64,000 bases of DNA, taken from positions 124,001-188,000 of the forward strand of contig CATQHS010000001.1 of NCBI GenBank assembly GCA_958296055.1, in the 5' to 3' direction. The notes under the pieces were generated by a model, which saw only the letters and a program-made list of their open reading frames with translations, did no database searches and was not told the DNA's origin. Position numbers and translations under genes: made by a program. This stretch comes from an uncultured Acidimicrobiales bacterium (GTDB lineage: Bacteria; Actinomycetota; Acidimicrobiia; Acidimicrobiales; Aldehydirespiratoraceae). Below are positions 29,803-38,405 of the stretch, in pieces (the stretch's first letter is position 1; each line of letters begins with the position of its first letter).

Positions 29803-31481
29803 CCCGACGCCTGCTCGCCCCGCCGCTGGCCACCTCGGTCGACCCGGCCGACGAGGTCTTCCGGGCCAACCGGGCCGACATGCTCGAGCAGCTCGCCGAG
29901 ATCGAGGGACTGCTCGATGAGGCCGCGGCCGGGGGCGGCGAGCGGGCCGTCCGCCGACTGCGGGGCCGGGGCAAGCTGCCCATCCGGGAGCGGATCGCCA
30001 ACCTGTTGGACCCCGCCAGCCCCTTCATGGAGATCAGCGCCCTGGCCGCCTACGGCTCCGACTACGCCTTAGGCGGGGGCATGGTGGTGGGCGTCGGGGT
30101 GGTGGCCGGAACCGAGTGCGTGATCATGGGCAACGACCCCACCGTGCTGGCCGGCGCCCTCACCCCGTACTCGAGCAAGAAGTGGATGCGGGCCTTGGAG
30201 ATCGCCCGCGACAACCGGCTCCCCTACGTGAGCTTCGTCGAGTCCGCCGGCGGCGACCTCCGGGGCGGCGGCTCGGGAAGCGGCGGGGGCTCGGGCGGGG
30301 GCGGCGCTGAGGGAGGGCGGCCCCGGCGGCTGCTCAGCGTGGACCACTTCGCCGAGTCGGGCCGGTTTTTCTACGAGCTGATCGAGCTGTCCAAGCTGGG
30401 CATCCCCACCGTGTGCGTGGTGTTCGGGTCCTCCACCGCCGGGGGGGCCTACCAGCCCGGCCTCTCCGACTACAACATCGTGGTGAAGGACCAGTCCAAG
30501 GTGTTTCTGGGCGGCCCCCCGCTGGTGAAGATGGCCACCGGCGAGGAATCCGACGACGAGACCCTGGGCGGGGCCCGGCTCCACGCCGAGACATCGGGCC
30601 TGGGCGACTACCTGGCCGACGACGAGATGGACGCCATCCGCCTGTGCCGGGAGGTGGTGTCCCATCTCAACGTGCGCAAGCCCGGCGGCGGCCCGAGCCT
30701 GGACCCCGAGCCCCCGGCGCACGACCCCGAGGAGCTGCTGGGATTGGTGGCCCGGGACCTGCGGCGGCCCCTCGACATGCGGGAGGTGATCGCCCGGGTG
30801 GCCGACGGCTCCCGCTTCGAGGAGTACAAGGCCCGGTACGGGTCCACGCTGGTGTGCGGCTGGGCCTCGATTCACGGCTACCCGGTGGGCGTGCTGGGCA
30901 ACAACGGGGTGCTGTACCCCGACTCGGCCCAGAAGGGCGGCACCTTCATCCAGCTCTGCAACCAGATCGACGTGCCGCTGGTGTTCCTCCAGAACATCAC
31001 CGGCTTCATGGTGGGCAAGGACTTCGAGGCCGACGGCGTGATCAAGAAGGGCTCGCAGATGCTCAACGCCGTCGCCAACTCGACGGTGCCGCACCTGACT
31101 GTGATCATCGGCGCGTCCTACGGGGCCGGCACCTACGGGATGTCGGGCCGGGCCTTCGGCAACCGCTTCACCTGGCTGTGGCCCACGGCCAAGATCGCCA
31201 TCATGGGCCCCAAGCAGATCGCCGGGGTGATGTCGGAGGTGCGCCGGGGCCAGGCCGCCCGGCGGGGCGAGGACTTCGACGAGGCGGCCGACGCCGAGAT
31301 CGTGGCCCGGGTGGAGCAGGCCCACGAGCGGGGCTCGCTGGCGCTGCGGGCCACCGGAGCCATCAGCGACGACGGCATCATCGACCCCCGCGACACCCGC
31401 CTGGTGCTGGGCATGTGCCTGTCGGTGGCGGCCAACCGGGCCGTGGCCGGCGCCGAGGGCTACGGGGTGTTCCGGCTGTGA
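29799..31481 (+). CDS. atuC: Acyl-CoA carboxylase, carboxyltransferase (beta) subunit, AtuC/methylcrotonyl type
   Basis: A 560-residue carboxyltransferase of the methylcrotonyl-/geranyl-CoA carboxylase group. It carries the crotonase-like N half (N-D-P-T-V-L-A-G-A-L-T, S-S-T-A-G-G-A-Y) and C half (G-N-N-G-V-L-Y-P-D-S-A-Q-K-G, Q-N-I-T-G-F-M-V-G, G-A-S-Y-G-A-G-T-Y). It moves carboxyl from biotin to an unsaturated acyl-CoA. A Gly/Ser-rich insert around residue 155-170 is unusual. Followed by the biotin carboxylase and AtuA genes, it fits an acyclic-terpene (geranyl/citronellyl) or leucine-like pathway. Confidence 0.85.
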   Translation: MTRRLLAPPLATSVDPADEVFRANRADMLEQLAEIEGLLDEAAAGGGERAVRRLRGRGKLPIRERIANLLDPASPFMEISALAAYGSDYALGGGMVVGVGVVAGTECVIMGNDPTVLAGALTPYSSKKWMRALEIARDNRLPYVSFVESAGGDLRGGGSGSGGGSGGGGAEGGRPRRLLSVDHFAESGRFFYELIELSKLGIPTVCVVFGSSTAGGAYQPGLSDYNIVVKDQSKVFLGGPPLVKMATGEESDDETLGGARLHAETSGLGDYLADDEMDAIRLCREVVSHLNVRKPGGGPSLDPEPPAHDPEELLGLVARDLRRPLDMREVIARVADGSRFEEYKARYGSTLVCGWASIHGYPVGVLGNNGVLYPDSAQKGGTFIQLCNQIDVPLVFLQNITGFMVGKDFEADGVIKKGSQMLNAVANSTVPHLTVIIGASYGAGTYGMSGRAFGNRFTWLWPTAKIAIMGPKQIAGVMSEVRRGQAARRGEDFDEAADAEIVARVEQAHERGSLALRATGAISDDGIIDPRDTRLVLGMCLSVAANRAVAGAEGYGVFRL

Positions 31482-31539
31482 GGGCGGCGGGCGCGGCAGA
31501 CCCGCGGGCCGGGGCGAGCCGCCCCGGCGGGGTGCGCCC

Positions 31540-33627
31540 ATGACCGCCTTCTCCTCGGTGCTGGTGGCCAACCGGGGCGAGATCGCCCGGCGGGTGTTCC
31601 GCACCGCCCGGGCCATGGGCCTGGGCTGCGCCGCCGTGTACACCTCCGCCGACGCCGACGAGCCCTTCGTGAAGGAGGCTGACCGGGCCGTGCGCCTCTC
31701 CACCGGCTACCTCGACGGCGAGGCGGTGGTGGCCGCGGCCCGGGCCGTCGGCGCCGACGCCGTCCACCCCGGATACGGGTTTCTGTCCGAGAACGCCGCC
31801 TTCGCCCGGGCGGTGGCCGAGGCGGGCCTGGCGTGGGTGGGGCCGAGCCCGGAGGTCATCGAGACGATGGGCGACAAGCCGGCCGCCCGGGCGGCGGCGG
31901 CCGCGGCCGGTCTGGCCGTCCTGCCCTCGTCTTCGGACGCGGCCGACCCCGCTCCGACGGGGTTCCCGCTGCTGGTGAAGGCGGCGGCCGGGGGCGGCGG
32001 CAAGGGCATGCGCCTGGTGGCCGACCCGGCCGGCCTGGCCCCGGCGGTGGCCGCGGCCCGGCGCGAGGCGGAGCGGGCCTTCGGCGACGACCGGGTGTAC
32101 CTGGAGCGGTACGTGGCCCGGGCCCGCCACGTCGAGATCCAGATCCTGGCCGACGCCCACGGAAACTGCGTCCAGTTGGGCGAGCGGGAGTGCTCTATCC
32201 AGCGCCGCCACCAGAAGATCGTCGAGGAGTCGCCGTCGCCCGCGGTGGACGCCGGCCTGCGGGCCCGGATGGGCGAGGCTGCGGTGGCGCTGGCCTCATC
32301 GGTCGGCTACCGGTCGGCGGGCACGGTGGAGTTTCTGCTCGATGCCGACACCGGCCAGTTCTATTTCTTAGAGGTCAACACCCGGCTCCAAGTCGAGCAC
32401 CCCGTCACCGAGGAGGTGACCGGCATCGACTTGGTCCGCGAGCAGATCCGGGTGGCGGCGGGCGAGCCCCTGGGCTTCGCTCAGGGCGACGTGGCCGCGG
32501 CCGGGCACGCCATCGAGGCCCGGCTCTACGCCGAGGACCCGGCGGCCGGGTTCCTGCCCGCCGTCGGGACCCTGGCCGCCTTCGAGCCGGCCGCCGAGCC
32601 GGCCGTGCGCTGGGACAGCGGGGTGGAAGCCGGCTCCACGGTGACGGTGGACTTCGACCCCATGCTGGCCAAGGTGATCGCCTGCGCCCCCACCCGGGCG
32701 GAGGCCGCGGCCCGGCTGGCCCTGGCCTTGGACCGCCTGCACATCGGCGGGGTGACCACCAACCGCCACTACCTCACCGAGGTGCTGCGCTCCGAAGCCT
32801 TCCGGGCCGGCGACACCACCACCGACTTCGTGGAGCGGGTCGAGTTGGCCCCCCATCGGGTTATGGACGGCGCCGAGCGGGAGTCGGCAACGGTGGCCGC
32901 GGCCATGTGGCTGGCCGCGGCGGCCAGGGCCGAGGCCCCGGTGCTGGGGTTCATGCCCGCAGGCTGGCGGCTGGGCCGCCTGATCGACGAGCGGATCGAT
33001 CTGGAGATAGGCAGCCTCAGGGCGACGGTCTCCTACCGCCCCAACCGGGACAGCTCCTTCGCGGTGTCGGTCGCATCGGGCGGTGAAGATCCAGCCGGAG
33101 AGGTGGTCGCTGAGGACGTTGCCGCGGACGGCTCGGACCCGGCGGGCGAAGGCGTCGCTGTGGTTCACCGGTGGTCGCGGGAGCGGATCGAGACGGAGTG
33201 GAACGGGCGCCGGACCGGCTACCGGGTCACCCGGGCCGGCGATGAGATGCACCTCACCGGACCCCGGGGGACGGTGACGGTCGGGGTCGTGCCCCGGTTC
33301 AAGCCCCTCGGCCGGGTCGGGGCGGTGGGCGGCGGGCTGGCCGCGCCCATGCCCGGCAAGGTCTTGGAGGTGAGCGTCGAGCCCGGCCAGCGGGTGGAGG
33401 CGGGCCGAGTGCTGGTGGTGCTGGAGGCCATGAAGATGGAGCACCGGGTTCACGCCCCCGCCGACGGGACGGTGACCGCGGTGCTGGTGGCGGCCGGCGA
33501 CCAGGTGGCCACCGGGGCCGAGCTGCTGGCCTTCACCCCCGACAGCGCCGACGGCGCCGCCGAAAACGCCGAGGGCGCAGGCGCATCGGATCGGGGCCCA
33601 GGCGGCGAGAGGAGCGGCGATGGCTGA
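31540..33627 (+). CDS. atuF: Acyl-CoA carboxylase, biotin carboxylase/carrier (alpha) subunit
   Basis: A 695-residue alpha subunit. The N-terminal biotin carboxylase domain (V-A-N-R-G-E-I-A-R-R, K-A-A-A-G-G-G-G-K-G-M, E-V-N-T-R-L-Q-V-E-H) is followed by a linker and a C-terminal biotin carrier domain with E-A-M-K-M-E-H near residue 629. It carboxylates biotin with bicarbonate and ATP and hands it to the beta subunit upstream. The stop overlaps the next start by 8 bp. The symbol follows from the AtuC and AtuA neighbours. Confidence 0.87.
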   Translation: MTAFSSVLVANRGEIARRVFRTARAMGLGCAAVYTSADADEPFVKEADRAVRLSTGYLDGEAVVAAARAVGADAVHPGYGFLSENAAFARAVAEAGLAWVGPSPEVIETMGDKPAARAAAAAAGLAVLPSSSDAADPAPTGFPLLVKAAAGGGGKGMRLVADPAGLAPAVAAARREAERAFGDDRVYLERYVARARHVEIQILADAHGNCVQLGERECSIQRRHQKIVEESPSPAVDAGLRARMGEAAVALASSVGYRSAGTVEFLLDADTGQFYFLEVNTRLQVEHPVTEEVTGIDLVREQIRVAAGEPLGFAQGDVAAAGHAIEARLYAEDPAAGFLPAVGTLAAFEPAAEPAVRWDSGVEAGSTVTVDFDPMLAKVIACAPTRAEAAARLALALDRLHIGGVTTNRHYLTEVLRSEAFRAGDTTTDFVERVELAPHRVMDGAERESATVAAAMWLAAAARAEAPVLGFMPAGWRLGRLIDERIDLEIGSLRATVSYRPNRDSSFAVSVASGGEDPAGEVVAEDVAADGSDPAGEGVAVVHRWSRERIETEWNGRRTGYRVTRAGDEMHLTGPRGTVTVGVVPRFKPLGRVGAVGGGLAAPMPGKVLEVSVEPGQRVEAGRVLVVLEAMKMEHRVHAPADGTVTAVLVAAGDQVATGAELLAFTPDSADGAAENAEGAGASDRGPGGERSGDG

Positions 33628-35398
33628 GCCGGTCCGGGTGGCCAACTGCTCGGGCTTTTACGGCGACCGCCTGTCGGCCGCGGCCGAAATGGTGGAGGGC
33701 GGGCCCATCGACTTCCTCACCGGCGACTGGCTGGCCGAGCTGACCATGCTCATCTTGTCCCGCACCCGGGCCAAACGGCCGGGGGGCGGCTACGCCCGCA
33801 CCTTCGTAGCCCAGATGGAGCAGGTCATGGGGACCTGTCTGGACGCCGGGATCAAGGTGGTGTCCAACGCGGGCGGGCTCGACCCCCGGGGCTGCGCCGA
33901 GGCGGTGGCGGCCGCAGCCGACCGGCTGGGGCTGGCCCCGGTCGTCGCCTGCGTGGAGGGCGACGACCTCATGGGCCGCCTCGGCGAGCTGGCCGCGGGC
34001 GGACAGCTTCGCCATCACGGCGCCGGCGGGCCGATCACCGACCCCGAGCGCTTCGTCACCGCCAACGCCTATCTGGGCTGCTGGGGGATCGTAGAGGCCC
34101 TGGACCGGGGGGCCGACATCGTGGTCACCGGCCGGGTCACCGACGCCTCGGTGGCGGTCGGCCCCGCGGCCTGGCGCCACCGCTGGCCTCGGGACGCCTG
34201 GGACGAGCTGGCCGGGGCCACCGTGGCCGGCCACGTCATCGAGTGCGGAACCCAGGCCACCGGGGGCAACTACTCCTTCTTCACCGAAGTCGGCGGCATG
34301 GCCAGGGTCGGGTTCCCCTGGGCCGAGATCGCCGCCGACGGCTCGGCGGTGATCGGCAAGCACGACGGAACCGGCGGCGAGGTCACCGTGGGCACGGTCA
34401 CCTCCCAGCTTCTCTACGAGATCGACGGCCCGGCCTACCTGGGGCCGGACGTCACCGCCCGCTTCGACTCGATCTCCCTGGAGCAGGCCGGCCGCGACCG
34501 GGTCCGCATCGCCCCGGTGACCGGCGAGCCCCCTCCCCCGACCCTCAAGGTGGCCATGAACGAGATGGGCGGGTTCCGCCGCGACGTGGAGGTGGCGCTC
34601 ACCGGCCTGGACATCGAGGCCAAGGCCGAGCTGGTGTCCGAGGCGTTCTGGCGGGCCTGCCCGCACGGCCCCGGCGACTACGACCGGGTAACGGCCCGGC
34701 TGGTGCGCACCGACAAGTCCGACCCGGCCTCCAACGAGGAGGCGGTGGCGCGGTGGAGGCTCAGCCTGGCCGGCCGCGACGAGGCCAAGCTGGGCCGCGC
34801 TGTCTCCGACGCGGTCAACGAGCTGGCCCTGGCCACCATCCCGGGCATGTTCGCCCCCGGCGGAGGGGGCCGGCCCCGGGCCTTCGGGATCTACCGGCCC
34901 GCCTCGGTGCCGGCCGACCTGGTGCCGGCCTGCGTGTCGATCCTCGGCGGCGACCGCACGGTGGTGGACTCGGCGGCCGCCGATCCGACGGCTGCCAGCT
35001 CGACCGTGGTGTTTGCCGGCCCGGCTGGGTCGGCCCCGCCCCCGGCGGCTGCGCCGGGCGGTCCCACAGTGGACGCGCCGTTGGGGCGGGTGGTCGGGGC
35101 CCGCTCCGGCGACAAGGGCGGCAACGCCAACCTGGGGGTGTTCGCCCGCTCCCCCGCCGCCTTCGCCTGGCTCGATGGGTTCCTGACCGCCGAGCGGCTC
35201 CGGGAACTGCTTCCCGAGGCCGCCGACCTGGAGATCGACCGCCACCGGCTGCCCAACATCTTGGCGCTCAACTTTGTGATCCGGGGGCTGCTGGGCGAGG
35301 GCGTGGCCTCCTCTACCCGCTTCGACGGCCAGGCCAAGAGCCTGGGCGAGTGGCTCCGGGCTCGGGTGGCACCCGTGCCCGAGGATCTGCTGACGTGA
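33620..35398 (+). CDS. atuA: Acyclic terpene utilization AtuA family protein (DUF1446)
   Basis: A 592-residue AtuA protein. It begins V-R-V-A-N-C-S-G-F-Y-G-D-R-L-S-A-A and contains L-T-G-D-W-L-A-E-L-T-M, V-V-T-G-R-V-T-D-A-S-V-A and H-V-I-E-C-G-T-Q-A-T-G-G-N-Y, all typical. A C-terminal domain of about 100 residues (G-A-R-S-G-D-K-G-G-N-A-N-L-G-V-F) is the common extension. AtuA is needed for growth on citronellol or geraniol in Pseudomonas, but its reaction is not established. Overlapped at both ends by neighbours. Confidence 0.9.
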   Translation: MAEPVRVANCSGFYGDRLSAAAEMVEGGPIDFLTGDWLAELTMLILSRTRAKRPGGGYARTFVAQMEQVMGTCLDAGIKVVSNAGGLDPRGCAEAVAAAADRLGLAPVVACVEGDDLMGRLGELAAGGQLRHHGAGGPITDPERFVTANAYLGCWGIVEALDRGADIVVTGRVTDASVAVGPAAWRHRWPRDAWDELAGATVAGHVIECGTQATGGNYSFFTEVGGMARVGFPWAEIAADGSAVIGKHDGTGGEVTVGTVTSQLLYEIDGPAYLGPDVTARFDSISLEQAGRDRVRIAPVTGEPPPPTLKVAMNEMGGFRRDVEVALTGLDIEAKAELVSEAFWRACPHGPGDYDRVTARLVRTDKSDPASNEEAVARWRLSLAGRDEAKLGRAVSDAVNELALATIPGMFAPGGGGRPRAFGIYRPASVPADLVPACVSILGGDRTVVDSAAADPTAASSTVVFAGPAGSAPPPAAAPGGPTVDAPLGRVVGARSGDKGGNANLGVFARSPAAFAWLDGFLTAERLRELLPEAADLEIDRHRLPNILALNFVIRGLLGEGVASSTRFDGQAKSLGEWLRARVAPVPEDLLT

Positions 35399-36216
35399 GC
35401 AGTGCAACTGCCGGGGCCGCCGGGGTAATGGCCGGGCTGATGGCCGACCTCGAGGCTGAGCAGCGTCAGCTCGACCAGATCGCAGCCGGACTCAGCGCCA
35501 GCCAGTGGGATGCTCCCACCCCCAGCCCGGGCTGGACCGTCGCCGATCAGATCGGCCACCTGTGCTACTTCGACGGCGCCGCCGTCGCCGCTATCACCGA
35601 CCCCGACGCCTTCGCCGGCCTGGCGAAAGACCTCTTCGAGGCGGGGCGGTCCGGCCCCGGCGGGGTCGACGACCTCACCCTGGGCCCCTTCAGGACTTTG
35701 GACCCGCAGGGGCGGCTGGAGGCGTGGCGGCGCAACCGCCGGGCCCTCTCCGAAGCCGCCGCCGGCCTGGGCGAGCGGGACCGGGTGGGCTGGTACGGGC
35801 CGTCCATGGGGGCCAAATCGTTCCTCACCGCCCGGCTCATGGAGGTCTGGGCCCACGGCACCGATGTGTGCGACGCGGTCGAGGCCAGCCGGCCGCCCAC
35901 CGACCGGCTCCGTCACATCGCCCATCTGGGCTACGTCACCCGATCCTGGTCCTACGCGAACCGGGGTCTGGAGCCCCCGGCCGCAAGCGTGCGGTTGGAG
36001 CTGACCGCCCCGTCCGGCGCAGTGTGGACCTGGGGCGACAACGCCGCTGGCGAACAGGTGCGGGGGTCGGCTCTGGACTTCTGTCTGGTCGTGACCCAGC
36101 GCCGCCACATCGACGACACCGACCTGGAGACCTCGGGCGAGAGCGCGGCGGACTGGATGGGCAAGGCCCAAGCCTTCGCCGGCCCGCCCACCGACGGCCC
36201 CGAGCCGAGACGATGA
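35395..36216 (+). CDS. TIGR03084/maleylpyruvate-isomerase-like (DinB-fold) protein
   Basis: A 273-residue protein with an N-terminal four-helix metal-binding domain (W-T-V-A-D-Q-I-G-H-L, later V-W-A-H-G-T-D-V-C-D) of the mycothiol-dependent maleylpyruvate isomerase fold, then a smaller C-terminal domain (W-T-W-G-D, F-C-L-V-V-T-Q-R-R-H). GTG at 35395 overlaps the AtuA stop (GTGA). It often accompanies Atu-type gene sets in actinomycetes, but its reaction is unknown; a thiol-dependent isomerase or transferase is possible. Confidence 0.8.
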   Translation: MSSATAGAAGVMAGLMADLEAEQRQLDQIAAGLSASQWDAPTPSPGWTVADQIGHLCYFDGAAVAAITDPDAFAGLAKDLFEAGRSGPGGVDDLTLGPFRTLDPQGRLEAWRRNRRALSEAAAGLGERDRVGWYGPSMGAKSFLTARLMEVWAHGTDVCDAVEASRPPTDRLRHIAHLGYVTRSWSYANRGLEPPAASVRLELTAPSGAVWTWGDNAAGEQVRGSALDFCLVVTQRRHIDDTDLETSGESAADWMGKAQAFAGPPTDGPEPRR

Positions 36217-37088
36217 GCGCGGTGGAGTCGAGCCTGGCCGGCGGGGTTCTCACCGTCACCCTGGCCGACGAGGCCAACCGCAACGCCCTGAGCGGCCCCT
36301 TGGTGGCCGAGCTGACCGAGGCCCTGGACCGGGCCGAGGATGACCCCGAGGTGCGGGTGGTGGTGCTCACCAACCGGGGGTCGGTGTTCTGCGCCGGTGC
36401 CGACCTGCGCGAGCGCTCGGGCCGGAAACCGGCGGGACCGGGTCGGGGGCCCGGCGCGGTGCCGGGTCGGCCGCCACCGGCTGACCGCCTGGAGGGGTCG
36501 GACCAGCCGCCACCGGCTAACCACCCGGAGAGATCGCCGTCCCAGCGGTCGTTCACCAGTCCGGTGGTGGAGTTGTTCGGGCGGTTCCGCCGGTCGCCGA
36601 AGCCCTATGTGGGCCGCATCGCCGGCCACTGCGTGGCCGGGGGCATGGGCCTGGCCGCGGCCATGGACATATCGATCGCCACTAGCGAGGCCAAGTTCGG
36701 GTTCACCGAGGTCCGCTTGGGGCTGGCCCCGGCCATGATCTCGGTGCTGTGCCTGCCCAAGATGTCGAGAGCCGACGCCGCGTCCGCCTTCCTGAGGGGC
36801 AACCGGTTCGGCGCGGCCGAGGCGGCCCGCATGGGCCTGATCACCGCCGCCGTCCCGTCGCACCGCCTCGACTCCGCCGTCGGCGCGGCCGTGGCCGACC
36901 TGCTGGCCGGGAGCCCTCAGGGGCTGGCCGCGGCCAAGAGGCTGCTGGAGCGGGTCCCGGCCCTGGGATTCGACGAGGCCCTGGAGTGGGCCGGGTCCCT
37001 GTCAGCCGAGCTGTTCGCCAGCGAGGAGGGGGCCGAGGGAATGGCCGCCTTCCTAGAAAAGCGCCCGCCCCGTTGGGTGCCCCGGTGA
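36213..37088 (+). CDS. Enoyl-CoA hydratase/isomerase family protein (AtuE-like)
   Basis: A 291-residue crotonase-fold protein. The oxyanion-hole segments are F-C-A-G-A-D-L-R-E-R and H-C-V-A-G-G-M-G-L. It would hydrate the carboxylated enoyl-CoA made by the upstream carboxylase, as AtuE does. Between the two oxyanion strands lies an unusual insert of about 50 residues (about 70-120), Pro/Arg-rich and containing an internal DNA repeat (R-P-P-P-A-D-R and Q-P-P-P-A-N-H). ATG overlaps the previous stop (ATGA). Confidence 0.82.
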   Translation: MSAVESSLAGGVLTVTLADEANRNALSGPLVAELTEALDRAEDDPEVRVVVLTNRGSVFCAGADLRERSGRKPAGPGRGPGAVPGRPPPADRLEGSDQPPPANHPERSPSQRSFTSPVVELFGRFRRSPKPYVGRIAGHCVAGGMGLAAAMDISIATSEAKFGFTEVRLGLAPAMISVLCLPKMSRADAASAFLRGNRFGAAEAARMGLITAAVPSHRLDSAVGAAVADLLAGSPQGLAAAKRLLERVPALGFDEALEWAGSLSAELFASEEGAEGMAAFLEKRPPRWVPR

Positions 37089-37148
37089 CCCGTCAGGCCG
37101 CGGCAGCAGGCATCCGGTGAGCTGTCGGGCCGCGGCAGCGGCCGCCCC
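37085..37148 (+). repeat. 32-bp tandem duplication including a stop-start overlap
   Basis: GTG at 37085 overlaps the hydratase stop and opens an 11-codon frame; its TGA overlaps a second GTG at 37117. The two segments share the core GGCCGCGGCAGC and lie 32 bp apart (3 x 11 - 1), repeating the GTGA coupling. This repeats the logic of the 62-bp units at 26979. Confidence 0.6.
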
Positions 37149-37209
37149 GGTGGCGGCGGGCCGGTGGGTCTAGGGTTGCCGTGGACACGACCGGAGGGAG
37201 GGACGCGAC

Positions 37210-38304
37210 GTGGCCGAGATACTGAAGACGCTTTCGGACATGACTCCGGCCTGGCTGACCGAGGCCCTGACCGAGGCCGGGCACGAGCCCCCGCCGGTGA
37301 CGGCGGTGGAGGTCCGGCCCATGGACGGGTTCACCGGCGCCATCGGCGAGGTGGGCGTGGTCACCGTCGAATACGGCGCCGACACCGACCTGCCCGCCGA
37401 GCTGGTGGCCAAGTGCCCCCTCAACGACGAGCTGGCCCGGCTCTACGCCTCGGTCATGCTGTCCTACAAGCGCGAGGCCGGGTTCTACGCCGACATGGCC
37501 GGGCCGGTGGCCGAGAGGGCCGGGCTATCCGTCCCGGCCTGCTACGTCAACCTGTTCGACCCCGAGACCCATGACGCCACCCTGCTCATCGAGCGGATCG
37601 CCCCGGCCGAGCCGGGCGACATCCTGGCCGGCACCACCTTCGAGCGGATGCGGGCGCTGGTGGACGCCATGGCCGCCATGCACGGCCGGTTCTGGATGGA
37701 CCCGGCCCTTTCCAGCCTCGAATGGCTCATCGACTGGAACGAGCCCAACCTCAAGTTCGGCATCCCCATCCACATCGAGTGCTGGGACAACATCAAGCGG
37801 CGCGACCCCGACCGCTACCCCCCCGAGGTGGCCGCGCTGGTCAACGACTGCTGGATGGCCGACATCGAGGGGTGGCTGGACCGGTTCACCCAGCGGCCCT
37901 GGACCTTCACCCACATCGACTACGAACTCGACAACGTGCTGTTCCGGGGGGGCCGGCCGGTCATCGTCGACTGGCAGACCAGCATGCGGTCGTTTCCGGG
38001 CGCGGACCTGGCCTGGCTGCTGGCCACCAGCCACTCCCCCGAGACCCTGGCCCGGGAGCCGGAGCTGCTGGAGGCCTACCGCCGCGGCCTGGCCGCCGAG
38101 GGCGGGCCCGACTGGACCGAGGCCGAGTTGGCCGAGGAGCTGGCCTGGGGCGCCTTCTACTGGGCCTCGGTGGGGGTCATCCCCTACATGCACACCAGCG
38201 AAGCGCCCGAAGGCGATCGGGCCCACCACCGGTTCCGGGCCATGCTGGAGGGATCGATCGCCGCGGCCGTGCGTTGGGACGCGGCGGGCCACATCGCCGG
38301 GTGA
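37210..38304 (+). CDS. Phosphotransferase (aminoglycoside/ecdysteroid-kinase-like fold)
   Basis: A 364-residue kinase-fold protein. The catalytic loop is F-T-H-I-D-Y-E-L-D-N (H-x-D-x4-N) and the metal Asp is in V-I-V-D-W-Q-T. Such proteins phosphorylate small hydroxyl compounds, choline or acyl intermediates; in actinomycetes they often neighbour acyl-CoA pathways. GGAGGGAGGG precedes the GTG start by a suitable distance, with a TAGGGT hexamer near 37171. Resistance to an aminoglycoside is not implied. Confidence 0.83.
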   Translation: MAEILKTLSDMTPAWLTEALTEAGHEPPPVTAVEVRPMDGFTGAIGEVGVVTVEYGADTDLPAELVAKCPLNDELARLYASVMLSYKREAGFYADMAGPVAERAGLSVPACYVNLFDPETHDATLLIERIAPAEPGDILAGTTFERMRALVDAMAAMHGRFWMDPALSSLEWLIDWNEPNLKFGIPIHIECWDNIKRRDPDRYPPEVAALVNDCWMADIEGWLDRFTQRPWTFTHIDYELDNVLFRGGRPVIVDWQTSMRSFPGADLAWLLATSHSPETLAREPELLEAYRRGLAAEGGPDWTEAELAEELAWGAFYWASVGVIPYMHTSEAPEGDRAHHRFRAMLEGSIAAAVRWDAAGHIAG

Positions 38305-38392
38305 GCTGCGCCAGCCGGGCGGAGCCGAGTGAGCCGATGCCGAGTGAACCGATGCCGAGTGAAACCACTGCCGAATGACCAGAGCCGAGTGA
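38301..38392 (+). repeat. Short-repeat stretch with a chain of coupled mini-frames
   Basis: The kinase stop overlaps GTG 38301, which opens a 25-codon frame encoding a repeated E-P-M-P-S motif; its TGA overlaps ATG 38375, which opens a 5-codon frame ending at 38392. The unit GCCGAGTGAR recurs several times. It fills the gap before the alcohol dehydrogenase gene and may tie its translation to that of the kinase. Confidence 0.5.
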
Positions 38393-38405
38393 GGGGGCGG
38401 GCCGG

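Noticed and set aside
37210-38304. Aminoglycoside resistance gene
   Set aside because: Only the kinase fold is shared; length, context and motifs fit the broad phosphotransferase family used in metabolism.
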